Assembly (NCBI RefSeq): GCF_014208105.1
Contig: NZ_JACHMQ010000001.1
Coordinates: forward strand, 2,170,001 to 2,234,000
DNA length: 64,000 nt
Direction: 5' to 3'
Source of the DNA: Actinomadura coerulea
GTDB lineage: Bacteria; Actinomycetota; Actinomycetes; Streptosporangiales; Streptosporangiaceae
A program made the position numbers and the translations under genes. Under the pieces are notes generated by a model. That model did not search any database, was not told the DNA's origin, and saw only the letters and a program-made list of their open reading frames with translations. Positions 1 through 9,111 of this stretch are shown piece by piece (the stretch's first letter is position 1; every line of letters starts with the position of its first letter).

Positions 1-972
1 GCCCACGTCGCCGGCGCCGACGTCACCCCCGCGCGGATCCGCGCCAGCGTCGCCGACCTCGCCGGGACGGTCGTCGGCGAGCACACGCTGCCCACCCCCG
101 GCCGCACCGGCGTGGACGTCGTCGCCCGGATGGCCGCCGCGCTCGACGGGGCCGCCGCCGCGGCCGGCCTCACCCGGGACCGCCTCGACCGCGCCGTCGT
201 CGGCATCCAGGGCGCCGTCGACCCCGCCACCGGCCGCCTCGGCTACGCCTCGCACATCCCCGGCTGGCACATCCCCGACCTGGTGGACACCCTGAGCGGC
301 GGGCTCGGCGTGCGCGTCGCGATCGAGAACGACGTCAACCTCGCCGCGCTCGCCGAGCGGGCCGGCGGGCGGGCCGAGGGCGCGGCGGACTTCGTCCTGC
401 TGTGGGTCGCCGACGGCGTCGGCATGGCCGTCGTGCTGAACGGCACCCTGCACCGGGGCGCGACCGGCGGCGCCGGGGAGATCGGGTACATGCCCGCCGT
501 CGGCGCCCCGCTCATGCGGGACGTGCGGCGCACCCACACCGGCGGCGTGCACAGCCTCACCGGCGGCGCGGCCGTGCTGAGGCTGATGCGCGAGCACGGC
601 TTCCGCGGACGCGACGCCGCCACCGCGCTCAGCCGCGCCGCCGCCGACGTGCAGACCGCGGGCCGGCGCACGGCCACGGACGCGGGCGCCCGCGCGGAAC
701 GCGCCCTCACCGAGCTCGCCACCAGGCTCGGCGCCACGCTCGCCACGGTCGTGGCCGTCATCGACCCCGCGCTCGTCGTCCTCACCGGCGACGTCCTGCG
801 CGCCGGCGGGGAACCACTGCGCGCACGCGTCGAGCAGCACCTGCACAGCCTGACGATCCCGCGGCCCGAGGTGCGGCTCAGCACCGTCGAGGGCAACCCC
901 GTCCTGGCCGGGGCCCTGCAGCAGGCGCTCCGGGAGACCCGCGACGAGGTCTTCACCACCACCATCCCCTGA
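1..972 (+). CDS. ROK family protein (sugar kinase or repressor), 5' end missing
   Basis: The frame is open from base 1, so the gene starts left of the window; 323 residues are visible. The first visible residues (around ADVTPARIRASVADLAG) match the first strand of the actin-like ATPase fold. The ROK signature follows as IENDVNLAALAER and GGAGEIGYMP. The Cys-rich zinc motif usual in ROK kinases is absent after GEIGYMP, which is common in actinobacterial ROK regulators. The missing N-terminus would show whether there is a helix-turn-helix (repressor) or not (glucokinase-like). The downstream sugar transport genes begin 51 bases later on the same strand, so this protein probably senses or phosphorylates the imported sugar. 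Function is family-level inference; the fold assignment is firm. Confidence 0.85.
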   Translation, partial: AHVAGADVTPARIRASVADLAGTVVGEHTLPTPGRTGVDVVARMAAALDGAAAAAGLTRDRLDRAVVGIQGAVDPATGRLGYASHIPGWHIPDLVDTLSGGLGVRVAIENDVNLAALAERAGGRAEGAADFVLLWVADGVGMAVVLNGTLHRGATGGAGEIGYMPAVGAPLMRDVRRTHTGGVHSLTGGAAVLRLMREHGFRGRDAATALSRAAADVQTAGRRTATDAGARAERALTELATRLGATLATVVAVIDPALVVLTGDVLRAGGEPLRARVEQHLHSLTIPRPEVRLSTVEGNPVLAGALQQALRETRDEVFTTTIP

Positions 973-1023
973 CCCAGCCGTCCTCCACCACGCCCGTTCC
1001 CCACCCCCCGAAGGAGAACCGGA

Positions 1024-2349
1024 GTGCCCACCACCACAACACGCCGCCTCGCGGCGGCCGCGGCCGCCGCCGGGCTGGCCCTCGCGGCCGGGTGCACGGC
1101 CGGCGGCGACCAGTCCGGCAAGGGCCCCGCGTCCGGCGAGAAGCAGACCATCGAGGTCTGGCACGGCTGGAGCGCCCCGCACGAGGTGAAGGCCTTCCAG
1201 GACGCCGTCGCCGGCTTCAACAAGGCCCACCCCAACATCACGGTCAAGCTCGTCAACGGCCAGACCGACGACCGGATCACCAACGCCATCCGCGGCGGGA
1301 ACCCGCCGGACGTGGTGTCGTCCTTCACCACCGACAGCGTCGGGCAGTGGTGCCAGAGCGGCGCGTGGCAGGACCTCTCGCCCCGCATCGCCAAGTCCGG
1401 GCTGGACCTGAACCAGTTCCCCCGGGCGGTGCGGAGCTACACCGAGTACAAGGGCACCCGCTGCGCGATGCCGCTGCTGGCCGACGCCTACGGCCTCTAC
1501 TACAACAAGAAGCTCATGAAGGGCGAGCAGCCGCCGAAGACGATGAGCGAGCTGACCGCGCTCGCCAGGAAGCTCACCGTCCGCTCCCCCGACGGCACCA
1601 TCAAGGTCGCCGGGTTCATGCCGTCCGTCCAGTACTACGAGCACCAGGTCCAGCACCTGGCACCGCAGTTCGGCGTCAGGTGGCTGACCGACGACGGCAG
1701 GGCCAACTTCTCCGGCGACCCCGCCTTCCAGGCCTACCTGAAGTGGAACAAGAGCCTCATCGACTGGTACGGCTACGACAACGTCAAGAAGTTCCTGCGC
1801 TCGATGGGCCAGGAGTTCGAGTCGTCCAACCCCTTCGAGAAGGGGAGGACGGCGATGGCCGTGGACGGCGAGTGGCGCACCAGGTTCATCCAGAAGGAGG
1901 CGCCCGGGCTCGACTACGGCACGGCGCCCGTCCCCGTCTCCGACGACAGGGCGAGCGCCTACGGCGGCGGGTTCGTCACCGGCACCGTCATCGGGATCCC
2001 GCGCGGTGCCAGGCACGCCCCTGCGGCCTGGGAGTTCGTCCGCTACCTCACCACGGACACCGGCGCGCTGGTCACCTTCGCCAACGCGCTCGGCAACGTG
2101 CCCTCCACGATCCCGGCCCTGTCGTCGCCGGGGCTGAGGCTGCCGCCGCAGTTCCGCACGTTCCTCGACGTCTTCAAGAACCCCAACAGCTCCACGACGC
2201 CGCCGACGCCGAACGGCAACGACTACGTCGTCCGGTTCGAGAAGTTCACCCAGGAGGAGTGGGAGCCCGGCAAGGTGAGCGACCTCGGCCAGGCGCTGAA
2301 GAGGCTGGACGGCGAGGTCGACGACTCCCTCAAGCTCGCCGGAGGCTGA
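1024..2349 (+). CDS. Sugar ABC transporter substrate-binding lipoprotein
   Basis: A 441-residue extracellular solute-binding protein of the carbohydrate uptake (family 1) type. A signal peptide with a twin-Arg-free hydrophobic core ends in the lipobox LAAGC, with Cys24 as the predicted lipidated residue. The mature protein has the usual IEVWHGWSAPHEVKAFQDAVAGF start and a PPDVV motif near residue 99. GTG start at 1024 is supported by AAGGAGA about 8 bases upstream. It is the binding component for the two permeases that follow directly. The ligand cannot be read from sequence; the neighbouring GH4 enzyme and BadF-type kinase suggest a disaccharide or amino-sugar oligomer. Confidence 0.93.
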   Translation: MPTTTTRRLAAAAAAAGLALAAGCTAGGDQSGKGPASGEKQTIEVWHGWSAPHEVKAFQDAVAGFNKAHPNITVKLVNGQTDDRITNAIRGGNPPDVVSSFTTDSVGQWCQSGAWQDLSPRIAKSGLDLNQFPRAVRSYTEYKGTRCAMPLLADAYGLYYNKKLMKGEQPPKTMSELTALARKLTVRSPDGTIKVAGFMPSVQYYEHQVQHLAPQFGVRWLTDDGRANFSGDPAFQAYLKWNKSLIDWYGYDNVKKFLRSMGQEFESSNPFEKGRTAMAVDGEWRTRFIQKEAPGLDYGTAPVPVSDDRASAYGGGFVTGTVIGIPRGARHAPAAWEFVRYLTTDTGALVTFANALGNVPSTIPALSSPGLRLPPQFRTFLDVFKNPNSSTTPPTPNGNDYVVRFEKFTQEEWEPGKVSDLGQALKRLDGEVDDSLKLAGG

Positions 2350-2351
2350 CC

Positions 2352-3329
2352 GTGGCATCCCTATCAGCGCGCCTGCCGCTGCCCGGGGCGCGGGGCGGGA
2401 CGGCGGCCGCGCGGGCGCGCCGGCGCAGGCGGCTCCGGATCCTGGCGTTCCTGTCGCCCTGGCTCGCCGGGTTCGGCCTGTTCTTCGTCTACCCCCTCGC
2501 CGCCACCGTCTACTTCTCCTTCACCCGCTACAACCTGTTCACCCTGGAGTACGTCGGCCTCGACAACTACGCCTACCTGCTGCACGACCGCGACGCCTGG
2601 ACGGCGATGCGCAACACGCTGTGGCTGGTCGCCGTGCTCGTCCCGCTGCGGGTGCTGTTCGGCCTCGGCGCCGCCCAGCTGCTCACCAGGATCAAGCGGG
2701 GCGCGGGCGTGCTGCGCTCGGTCCTCTACCTGCCGTACCTGGTCCCGCCCGTCTCGGCCACGGTCGCGTTCGTGTTCCTGCTGAACCCCGGGACCGGCCC
2801 CCTCCCGGCCCTGTCCGCTCGGCTCGGGATCCCGCTGCCCGACTTCTTCAACGACGCCGCCTGGGCCAAGCCCGGCCTCACCCTGCTCGGCCTGTGGGCG
2901 GTCGGCGACGTCATGATCATCATGCTGGCGGCCCTGCTGAACGTGCCCGCCTCGCTGTACGAGGCCGCCGCGATCGACGGCGCCGGCGCCTGGGCGCGGT
3001 TCCGGCACATCACGCTGCCGACCGTGTCCCCCGTCCTGGCGTTCTCCGCCGTCACCGGCGTCATCGAGACGCTGCAGTACTTCACGCAGCCGATGGTGGC
3101 GGGCAAGGTGGCCTCCGGGCGCGCCGACCTGCCCGGCGTCCAGTACTCCCCCGGCTATCCCGACGGCTCCACCCTGACGTTCCCGCAGTGGCTCTACGAC
3201 CAGGGGTTCCGCCAGTTCAACATGGGCTACGCGTGCGTGCTGGCACTCGTCATGTTCGCCACCGCGATGGCGTTCACCGTTTTCCTGCTCCGCCGGTTCC
3301 GCGCGTTCGCCGGAGAGGAGGCGCGATGA
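2352..3329 (+). CDS. Sugar ABC transporter permease, MalF/UgpA type
   Basis: A 325-residue inner-membrane permease with about six transmembrane segments (first one near ILAFLSPWLAGFGLFFVYPL) and the cytoplasmic EAA loop EAAAIDGAGAWARFRHITLP, which docks the ATPase. The GTG start at 2352 lies 2 bases after the binding-protein stop, with GGAGG at 2341-2345 inside the end of that gene as ribosome binding site. The longer open frame upstream is only a shadow of the binding-protein gene. The protein pairs with the next permease, starting at 3326, to form the channel. No ATPase gene is present in this operon, so an ATPase encoded elsewhere must energise it. Confidence 0.93.
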   Translation: MASLSARLPLPGARGGTAAARARRRRRLRILAFLSPWLAGFGLFFVYPLAATVYFSFTRYNLFTLEYVGLDNYAYLLHDRDAWTAMRNTLWLVAVLVPLRVLFGLGAAQLLTRIKRGAGVLRSVLYLPYLVPPVSATVAFVFLLNPGTGPLPALSARLGIPLPDFFNDAAWAKPGLTLLGLWAVGDVMIIMLAALLNVPASLYEAAAIDGAGAWARFRHITLPTVSPVLAFSAVTGVIETLQYFTQPMVAGKVASGRADLPGVQYSPGYPDGSTLTFPQWLYDQGFRQFNMGYACVLALVMFATAMAFTVFLLRRFRAFAGEEAR

Positions 3330-4156
3330 TCCCGGGAGGGCGCGCCCGCCGCGCGCTGCTGTGGCTCGCCGTGCACGCCACCGCCGTCGCGATCGGCGTG
3401 ATGTTCCTGGCGCCCCTGGCGTTCATGCTGCTGACCGCCGTGATGACCGACCGGCAGGCGCTCAGCGGCGAGCTGTGGCCGCGCGGCTGGCACCTCGCCA
3501 ACTTCGCGGAGGTTTTCGGCGGCGACATGGTCCGCTGGACCGTCAACAGCACCGTGTACGCGGGCCTGTCCACGCTGTTCATGCTGGTCTCCAGCGTCCC
3601 GGTGGCGTACGCGCTGGCCCGCTTCCGGTTCCGCGGCCGGGGCCCGGCGCTCGTCGTGGTGATCTCGGCGATGATGCTGCCGCCGCAGGTCACCATGGTG
3701 CCGCTGTACATCGTGTGGGCCCGGCTCGGGCTGACCGGCACGCTGTGGCCGCTGATCGTCCCGCAGCTGTTCGGGGACGCGTTCTCCATCTTCCTGCTGC
3801 GCCAGTTCCTGGTGACGATCCCCCGCGAGTACGCCGACGCCGCCCGCGTGGACGGCTGCGGCGAGCTGCGCACGATGCTGCGCGTCATCCTGCCGATGGC
3901 CAAGCCCGCCCTGGCCGCGGTGGCGCTGTTCCAGTTCTTCTACTGCTGGAACGACTACTTCCGGCCCCTGGTGTACGCCGACCCCGACCACTGGACGCTG
4001 GCCATCGGCGTCGCCACGTTCCGCGCCGCCCACCACGTCGAGTGGAACCTCACCATGGCCGCCACGCTGCTGACGATCCTGCCGGTGCTGGTGGTGTTCT
4101 TCCTCGCCCAGCGCGTGTTCATCCAGGGTGTGACCTTGACGGGAGTGAAGGGTTGA
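3326..4156 (+). CDS. Carbohydrate ABC transporter permease, MalG type
   Basis: A 276-residue second permease of the same importer. It has six predicted transmembrane segments and the EAA loop DAARVDGCGELRTMLRVILP. Its ATG overlaps the stop of the first permease (ATGA at 3326-3329), with GAGAGGAG just upstream, so the two are translationally coupled. The C-terminus QRVFIQGVTLTGVKG is the standard ending of this family. The stop in turn overlaps the TTG start of the GH4 gene, so transport and sugar breakdown are made in fixed proportion. Confidence 0.94.
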   Translation: MIPGGRARRALLWLAVHATAVAIGVMFLAPLAFMLLTAVMTDRQALSGELWPRGWHLANFAEVFGGDMVRWTVNSTVYAGLSTLFMLVSSVPVAYALARFRFRGRGPALVVVISAMMLPPQVTMVPLYIVWARLGLTGTLWPLIVPQLFGDAFSIFLLRQFLVTIPREYADAARVDGCGELRTMLRVILPMAKPALAAVALFQFFYCWNDYFRPLVYADPDHWTLAIGVATFRAAHHVEWNLTMAATLLTILPVLVVFFLAQRVFIQGVTLTGVKG

Positions 4157-5409
4157 AGCTGACGGTGATCGGGGGCGGGTCCACCTACACCCCGGAACTG
4201 GTCGACGGGCTCGCGCGGGCGCACGCGGCGCTGCCGGTGTCGGAGCTGGTGCTCGCCGACCCCGACGCCCGGCGGCTGGAGCTCGTCGGCGGGCTCGCCG
4301 CGCGGATGCTCGCCCGCGCGGGCCACCCCGCCCGCGTCGCCACGACCGGCGACCTGGACGCGGCGGTCGCGGACGCGACGATCGTCGTGATCCAGCTGCG
4401 CGTCGGCGGGCAGGCCGCCCGGCACGTCGACGAGACGCTCCCGCCGGCCCACGGCTGCGTCGGGCAGGAGACCACCGGCGCCGGCGGCCTCGCCAAGGCG
4501 CTGCGCACCGTCCCGGTCGTGCTGGACATCGCCGGGCGCGTCGCCGCCCGCGCCCCGCACGCCTGGATCATCGACTTCACCAACCCCGTCGGCATCGTCA
4601 CCCGCGCCCTGCTGGACGCGGGGCACCGCGCGGTCGGCCTGTGCAACGTCGCGATCGGTTTCCAGCGGCGCGCGGCGGCGCTGCTGGGCGTCGCGCCCGA
4701 CCGGATCGGCGTCGGCCACGCCGGGCTCAACCACCTCACCTGGGTGCGGTCGGTCCTGCTGGACGGGCACGACGTCCTGCCGGACCTGCTCGACCGGCAT
4801 CCCGGCGACCTCGCCGCCGTCTCCGGCCTGCCCGCCCCGTTCCTGCGGGCGCTCGGCGCCGTCCCGTCGTACTACCTGCGCTACTTCTACGAGCACGACC
4901 GCGTCGTCGAGGAGCAGCGGGGCGCGCCGTCGCGGGCCGAGGAGGTCGCCGCGCTCGAGCGGGACCTGCTGGAGGCCTACGCCGACCCCGCGCTGGACAC
5001 CCGGCCCGCCCGGCTCGCCGAGCGCGGCGGCGCGTTCTACTCCGAGGCGGCCGTGCAGCTGGCCGCGTCCCTGGTCGGCGGCCGCGGCGACGCGCAGGTC
5101 GTCAACGTGCGCAACCACCGCACGCTGCCGTTCCTGGACGACCGCGCGGTCATCGAGGTGCCGGCGCGGATCACCGCGTCCGGCGCGGTGCCGCTGCCCG
5201 TGCCTCCCATGGAGCCGCTGCTCGCCGGTCTGGTCGCGCACGTGTCGGCGTACGAGGAGCTGGCCCTGGACGCGTCGCTGCGCGGCGGCGTGCACCGGGT
5301 CGCCGCCGCGCTGCTCGCGCATCCCCTCGTGGGGCAGTGGGACGTCGCCGAGCGCCTCGCCCGCGACCTTGTCGCCGCCAACCGCGCCCACCTGCCGTGG
5401 GCGGCCTGA
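4153..5409 (+). CDS. Family 4 glycoside hydrolase (6-phospho-beta-glucosidase type)
   Basis: A 418-residue NAD- and metal-dependent glycosidase. GH4 enzymes hydrolyse glycosides by oxidation, elimination and reduction instead of classical acid/base displacement. Visible features are the NAD-binding GGGSTYTPEL at residues 7-16, QETTGAGG around residue 105, TNP at 143-145, and the metal ligand pair Cys164 (GLCNV) and His194 (GLNHLTW). The TTG start at 4153 overlaps the preceding stop (TTGA); KLTVIGGGST follows at once, so no earlier start fits. Many relatives need a 6-phosphorylated substrate; here import is by ABC transport, so either the coupled kinase gene product phosphorylates first or this member accepts free sugar. 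Exact specificity is unresolved. Confidence 0.9.
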   Translation: MKLTVIGGGSTYTPELVDGLARAHAALPVSELVLADPDARRLELVGGLAARMLARAGHPARVATTGDLDAAVADATIVVIQLRVGGQAARHVDETLPPAHGCVGQETTGAGGLAKALRTVPVVLDIAGRVAARAPHAWIIDFTNPVGIVTRALLDAGHRAVGLCNVAIGFQRRAAALLGVAPDRIGVGHAGLNHLTWVRSVLLDGHDVLPDLLDRHPGDLAAVSGLPAPFLRALGAVPSYYLRYFYEHDRVVEEQRGAPSRAEEVAALERDLLEAYADPALDTRPARLAERGGAFYSEAAVQLAASLVGGRGDAQVVNVRNHRTLPFLDDRAVIEVPARITASGAVPLPVPPMEPLLAGLVAHVSAYEELALDASLRGGVHRVAAALLAHPLVGQWDVAERLARDLVAANRAHLPWAA

Positions 5410-6386
5410 TGGCCGCAGGCGTGCTGGTCGCCGTCGACGGCGGCAACAGCAAGACCGACGCGGCCGTCGCCACCACCGCCGGGGACCTGCTGGCCACCGT
5501 GCGCGGCGAGGGGTTCCGCCCGCAGGCCGCCGGGCTCGACGCCGCGCTCGACGCCCTGACCGCGGATATCGGCAGGGCGCTGCGCGCCGCCGGCGTCCGG
5601 GCCGGCGGCGTCGTCCACCTGGCCGCCTACCTGGCCAACGTCGACCTGCCGGGCGAGGAGGAGCGGCTGGAGAAGCTCCTGCTCGCCCGGGGCGCCGCGC
5701 CGAGCGTGAGGGTCGGCAACGACACCTTCGCGCTGCTGCGCAGTGCCGTCACCGACGGCTGGGGCGTCGCGGTGGTCTGCGGCGCCGGGATCAACTGCGC
5801 GGGCGTCGCCCCCGACGGGCGCACCGCGCGGTTCCCCTCCCTCGGCCCCCACACCGGCGACTGGGGCGGAGGCGGGGAGCTCGGCCGCTCGGCGCTGTGG
5901 CACGCCATCCGCGGCGAGGACGGCCGGGGACCGGAGACGGCGCTGACCGCCGCGGTCGCCGCCCACTTCGGTGTGGCCCGCGCCATCGACGTGGGCCTCG
6001 CCCTCCATCTCGGCGAGATCGACCCGGGGCGTCTCACCGCCCTCGCCCCCGTCCTGCTGGACACCGCCGAGGACGGCGACGAGGTGGCCCGCGGCGTGGT
6101 GCTCCGGCTCGCCGAGGAGGTGGCGGTCCTGGGCTCGGTCGCGCTGCGCCGCCTGGACCTGCTGGGCACCCCCGCCGAGGTCGTCCTCGGCGGGGGCGTC
6201 CTGGCGGCCCGCCGGCCGCTGCTGATGGACGCCGTCGCGGACCGCTACGCCGACCTCGCCCCCCGCGCCCGCCTGCTCGTCCCCGAGGACCCCCCGCTCC
6301 TCGGCGCGGCGCTCCTCGCCCTCGACCACGTCGCCGCCCCGCCGTCCGCCCACGCGGCCCTGCGCACCGCGTTCCGCCGCCGCTGA
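5409..6386 (+). CDS. BadF/BadG/BcrA/BcrD ATPase family sugar kinase (GlcNAc-kinase-like)
   Basis: A 325-residue actin-fold ATPase. The phosphate-1 motif is VAVDGGNSKTD at residues 8-18, adenosine-binding glycine-rich stretches are VVCGAGINCAG and VVLGGGVLAA, and HTGDWGGGGELG matches N-acetylglucosamine kinase relatives. The ATG overlaps the GH4 stop (TGATG at 5407-5411), so the gene is the last member of the uptake operon. The likely role is phosphorylation of the imported or released sugar, which would trap it in the cell. Glucosamine-type specificity is inferred from family resemblance only. Confidence 0.85.
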   Translation: MAAGVLVAVDGGNSKTDAAVATTAGDLLATVRGEGFRPQAAGLDAALDALTADIGRALRAAGVRAGGVVHLAAYLANVDLPGEEERLEKLLLARGAAPSVRVGNDTFALLRSAVTDGWGVAVVCGAGINCAGVAPDGRTARFPSLGPHTGDWGGGGELGRSALWHAIRGEDGRGPETALTAAVAAHFGVARAIDVGLALHLGEIDPGRLTALAPVLLDTAEDGDEVARGVVLRLAEEVAVLGSVALRRLDLLGTPAEVVLGGGVLAARRPLLMDAVADRYADLAPRARLLVPEDPPLLGAALLALDHVAAPPSAHAALRTAFRRR

Positions 6387-6516
6387 CCCGCGCTCGGGCC
6401 GCCGGCGTCCGGGTGCCTACCATGGCGATGGACGGGCGGTCCCGAAGGCCTCGACCGATCGGACGAGCACCGCCCTTGACGTTGTAAGGTTCCGCCGGTG
6501 CGGGGAGGAGGACGCC

Positions 6517-7425
6517 GTGGAGATCGGGTTCGCGGTGCCGGGGTCGGGGGCGTGGGCGACCCCGCGCAACCAGGTGGCGGTGGCGCGGCGGGCCGAGGAG
6601 CTCGGCTACCGCTCGCTGTGGACGCTGCAGCGGGTCCTCAACCCCGCCGGGTCGACCGACCGTACCTATCGCAACGTCCCCGACCCGCTGATCACCCTGG
6701 CCTACCTCGCCGCCCACACCACCCGGGCGCGGCTCGGCGTCGCCGTCGTGAACCTGCCGTTCTACGCGCCGCCGATCCTCGCCAAGCAGGCCGCCACCCT
6801 CGACCACGTCAGCGCGGGGCGCCTCGACCTCGGGCTCGGGATCGGCTGGATGCGCGAGGAGTTCGCGGCGGTCGGCGCCCCCATGGAGCGCCGCGGCGCC
6901 CGCGCCGAGGAGTTCATCGCCGCGCTGCGCGCCCTGTGGGGCGGCGGGCCGGCGCGTTTCCACGGCGAGTTCTACGACATCCCGCCCGTGACGATGGACC
7001 CGCGTCCGCTCCAGCCGTCCGGGCCGCCGATCCTGCTGGGCGGCGGGGCCGAGCCCGCGCTGCGGCGCGCGGGCCGGCTGGCCGAGGGCTGGGTCAGCTC
7101 CAGCCGCGCCGACCTCGCCGGGATCGGCCGCTCCGTGGAGGTGGTGCGGGAGGCGGCCGAGGAGGCCGGGCGGGACGCGTCCGCGCTGCGGTTCGTGTGC
7201 CGGGGCGCGGTCCGGGTCCGCCCCGCGGGGCGCGCGGAGCGGCGCCCGCTCACCGGCTCCTTCGAGGAGATCCGCGGCGACTTCGGGGCGCTGGCGCGGC
7301 AGGGCGTCACCGAGCTGTTCCTCGATCTGAACTTCGACCCCGCGATCACCGGGCCGGACGCCGACCCGGACGCGTCGCTGGACCGCGCCCTGGAGGCGCT
7401 GGAGGAGTTCGCGCCCGGAACCTGA
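6517..7425 (+). CDS. LLM-class F420-dependent oxidoreductase
   Basis: A 302-residue luciferase-like monooxygenase-fold protein. It begins MEIGFAVPGSGAW, has the family stretch LDHVSAGRLDLGLGIGWMREEF around residue 90-111, and the later PPILLGGGAEPALRRAGRLAEGW motif where the phosphate of F420 or FMN usually sits. In actinomycetes this subgroup normally uses cofactor F420. GTG start at 6517 with GGAGGA about 8 bases upstream. It converges on the Lrp regulator with no spacer: its TGA ends at 7425 and the regulator stop begins at 7426. Substrate unknown. Confidence 0.9.
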   Translation: MEIGFAVPGSGAWATPRNQVAVARRAEELGYRSLWTLQRVLNPAGSTDRTYRNVPDPLITLAYLAAHTTRARLGVAVVNLPFYAPPILAKQAATLDHVSAGRLDLGLGIGWMREEFAAVGAPMERRGARAEEFIAALRALWGGGPARFHGEFYDIPPVTMDPRPLQPSGPPILLGGGAEPALRRAGRLAEGWVSSSRADLAGIGRSVEVVREAAEEAGRDASALRFVCRGAVRVRPAGRAERRPLTGSFEEIRGDFGALARQGVTELFLDLNFDPAITGPDADPDASLDRALEALEEFAPGT

Positions 7426-7866
7426 CTACAGGGGCGGGCGCCGCGCCTCCCAGGGGGTGCTGAGCACGACCGTGGTGCGCGTCGCGACGTTCGCCGCGGC
7501 GCGGATCTTCTGCAGCAGGTCCTCCAGCTCGTTCGGCGAGGCGACCCGGACCTTGAGGATGTAGCTCTCCTCCCCCGCCACCGAGTGGCACGCCTCGATC
7601 GCCTGCAGGTGCGCCAGCCGGTCGGGGGCGTCGTCGGGGGCCGCCGGGTCGATCGGCTTGATCGACACGAAGGCGGTCAGCGGCAGGCCGATCTCCCGGT
7701 TGTCGAGCTGGGCGGTGAAGCCCTTGATGACGCCGCGCTTCTGCAGCCGCCGGACGCGCTGGTGCACCGCCGACACCGACAGCCCCGTCTCCTTGGCCAG
7801 GTCGGTGAAACTCATCCGCCCGTCGTCGGCCAGCAGGGCCATGATCTGACGATCGATCTCCTCCAC
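7426..7866 (-). CDS. Lrp/AsnC family transcriptional regulator
   Basis: A 146-residue regulator, the usual size. Residues 1-50 form the winged helix (IDRQIMALLADDGRMSFTDLAKETGLSVSAVHQRVRRLQKRGVI), and the rest is the RAM ligand-binding/oligomerisation domain, including AGEESYILKVRV. It probably senses an amino acid. The GTG start at 7866 has a -10-like TAGATT (complement of 7873-7878) only 6 bases upstream and no ribosome binding site, which suggests a leaderless transcript. It faces the F420 oxidoreductase tail to tail. Confidence 0.92.
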   Translation of the reverse strand: MEEIDRQIMALLADDGRMSFTDLAKETGLSVSAVHQRVRRLQKRGVIKGFTAQLDNREIGLPLTAFVSIKPIDPAAPDDAPDRLAHLQAIEACHSVAGEESYILKVRVASPNELEDLLQKIRAAANVATRTTVVLSTPWEARRPPL

Positions 7867-7966
7867 GCGGGAAATCTAGCGCGCCGGGCCCGTGCATGGG
7901 CCCCCGTTCGATCACGGATCGGCTTTCCGGCGAAGGCGGAGCGCCGCTCGGGACCCGGCGGCGGCG

Positions 7967-8989
7967 CTACCGGCGCGCGGAGCGCAGCGGCCCGCAGCTG
8001 CCGCGCACCACCAGCTCCGTCGGCAGGAGGACGGGGCCTCCCCTGCCGCGCCGGGCCGGCTCGCGCAGCAGCAGCTCGCAGGCGCGGTAGCCGATGTCGT
8101 GGCCGGGCCTGGCCACGGCGGTCAGCGGCGGGTCGCACAGCTCCGCCCACGCGACGTCGTCCACCATCGCGATGGACACGTCGGCCGGGACCCGCAGGTC
8201 CAGCTCGCGCGCGACCAGGACGGCGGCCTCGCCGAGCAGGTGCCCGGCGGCCAGGACGGCGGTGACGTCCGCGCGGCGCTGCAGCAGCCCCGCGGCGGCC
8301 GCGTAGGCGGCGTCGCGGGCGGGGCGGGCGGCGACGACCAGGTCCTCCTCCACGGGCACGCCCAGCTGCGCCAGGGTGTCGCGGAACGCGCGCTCGCGCA
8401 CGCCCGCGGGACGGCCCGGCGCGCCGCCGAGGAACCCGATGCGGCGGTGCCCGAGCCCGGCGAGGTACTCGGTGAGGGACCGCACGCCCCCCGCGTCGTC
8501 GGCCTGGACGGACGGGATGTCCGGCAGCCCGGGCAGGACGCGGTCGGCGAACACGACGCTGGAGCACACCCGCGCCGCGACGCGCCAGTCGGCCTCGTCC
8601 CCGGCGGGCAGCGCGATGATCCCGTCGACCCGCTGCTCGACGAGCCGGTCGACGATCTCGGCCTCGCGGGAGGGGTCGCCATGGGCGGCGTCCACGATGA
8701 CGTGCTCGCCGAGGGTGCGGGCGCAGGCCAGCACGCCCGCGACCACCTCGGCGCAGAACGGGTCGGTGACGTCGGGGACGACCAGGCCGATGCCGCCGCT
8801 GCGGCGCAGCTTCAGCCCCCGGCCGAGGGCGCTCGGCCGGTAGTCCAGCTCGCGGGCCGCGGCCAGCACGCGCTCGCGGGTCGCGGCGCTCGCCGAGCCC
8901 GTCCCGGAGAACACCCGCGACACCGTGGCGATGCCGACGCCCGCCGCCGCGGCCACGTCCTTGATCGTCGCCGATCGCCGTTCCGCCAC
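7967..8989 (-). CDS. LacI family transcriptional regulator
   Basis: A 340-residue repressor. Residues 7-30 give the classic LacI helix-turn-helix and hinge start (TIKDVAAAAGVGIATVSRVF), followed by the hinge helix and a periplasmic-binding-protein-like effector domain (GIGLVVPDVTDPFCAEVV). GTG start at 8989. It is divergent from the ATPase gene at 9136; the 146-base space contains two LacI-type operators (9046-9059 and 9112-9123). It probably represses itself and the ATPase and responds to a sugar or sugar phosphate. The sugar ABC operon at 10457-15401 may also be a target. Confidence 0.93.
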   Translation of the reverse strand: MAERRSATIKDVAAAAGVGIATVSRVFSGTGSASAATRERVLAAARELDYRPSALGRGLKLRRSGGIGLVVPDVTDPFCAEVVAGVLACARTLGEHVIVDAAHGDPSREAEIVDRLVEQRVDGIIALPAGDEADWRVAARVCSSVVFADRVLPGLPDIPSVQADDAGGVRSLTEYLAGLGHRRIGFLGGAPGRPAGVRERAFRDTLAQLGVPVEEDLVVAARPARDAAYAAAAGLLQRRADVTAVLAAGHLLGEAAVLVARELDLRVPADVSIAMVDDVAWAELCDPPLTAVARPGHDIGYRACELLLREPARRGRGGPVLLPTELVVRGSCGPLRSARR

Positions 8990-9045
8990 CCGCGCACCGT
9001 CCCTTTCGGCCCGTTTCGATCATCTTCTCACGATGACGTCTCCCC

Positions 9046-9059
9046 TGGAAACGATTCCA
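9046..9059. promoter_or_regulatory. Probable LacI-family operator 1
   Basis: TGGAAACGATTCCA has 5-base perfect arms (TGGAA/TTCCA) around an ACGA centre, the layout of LacI/CcpA/MalR-class operators with a central CG. It sits 57 bases upstream of the LacI start, so it is well placed for autorepression. Confidence 0.7.
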
Positions 9060-9111
9060 TGATGTTTACTTCAGCCAATACGACATATCCCCTGCTCGGC
9101 GGGGGAACGGC

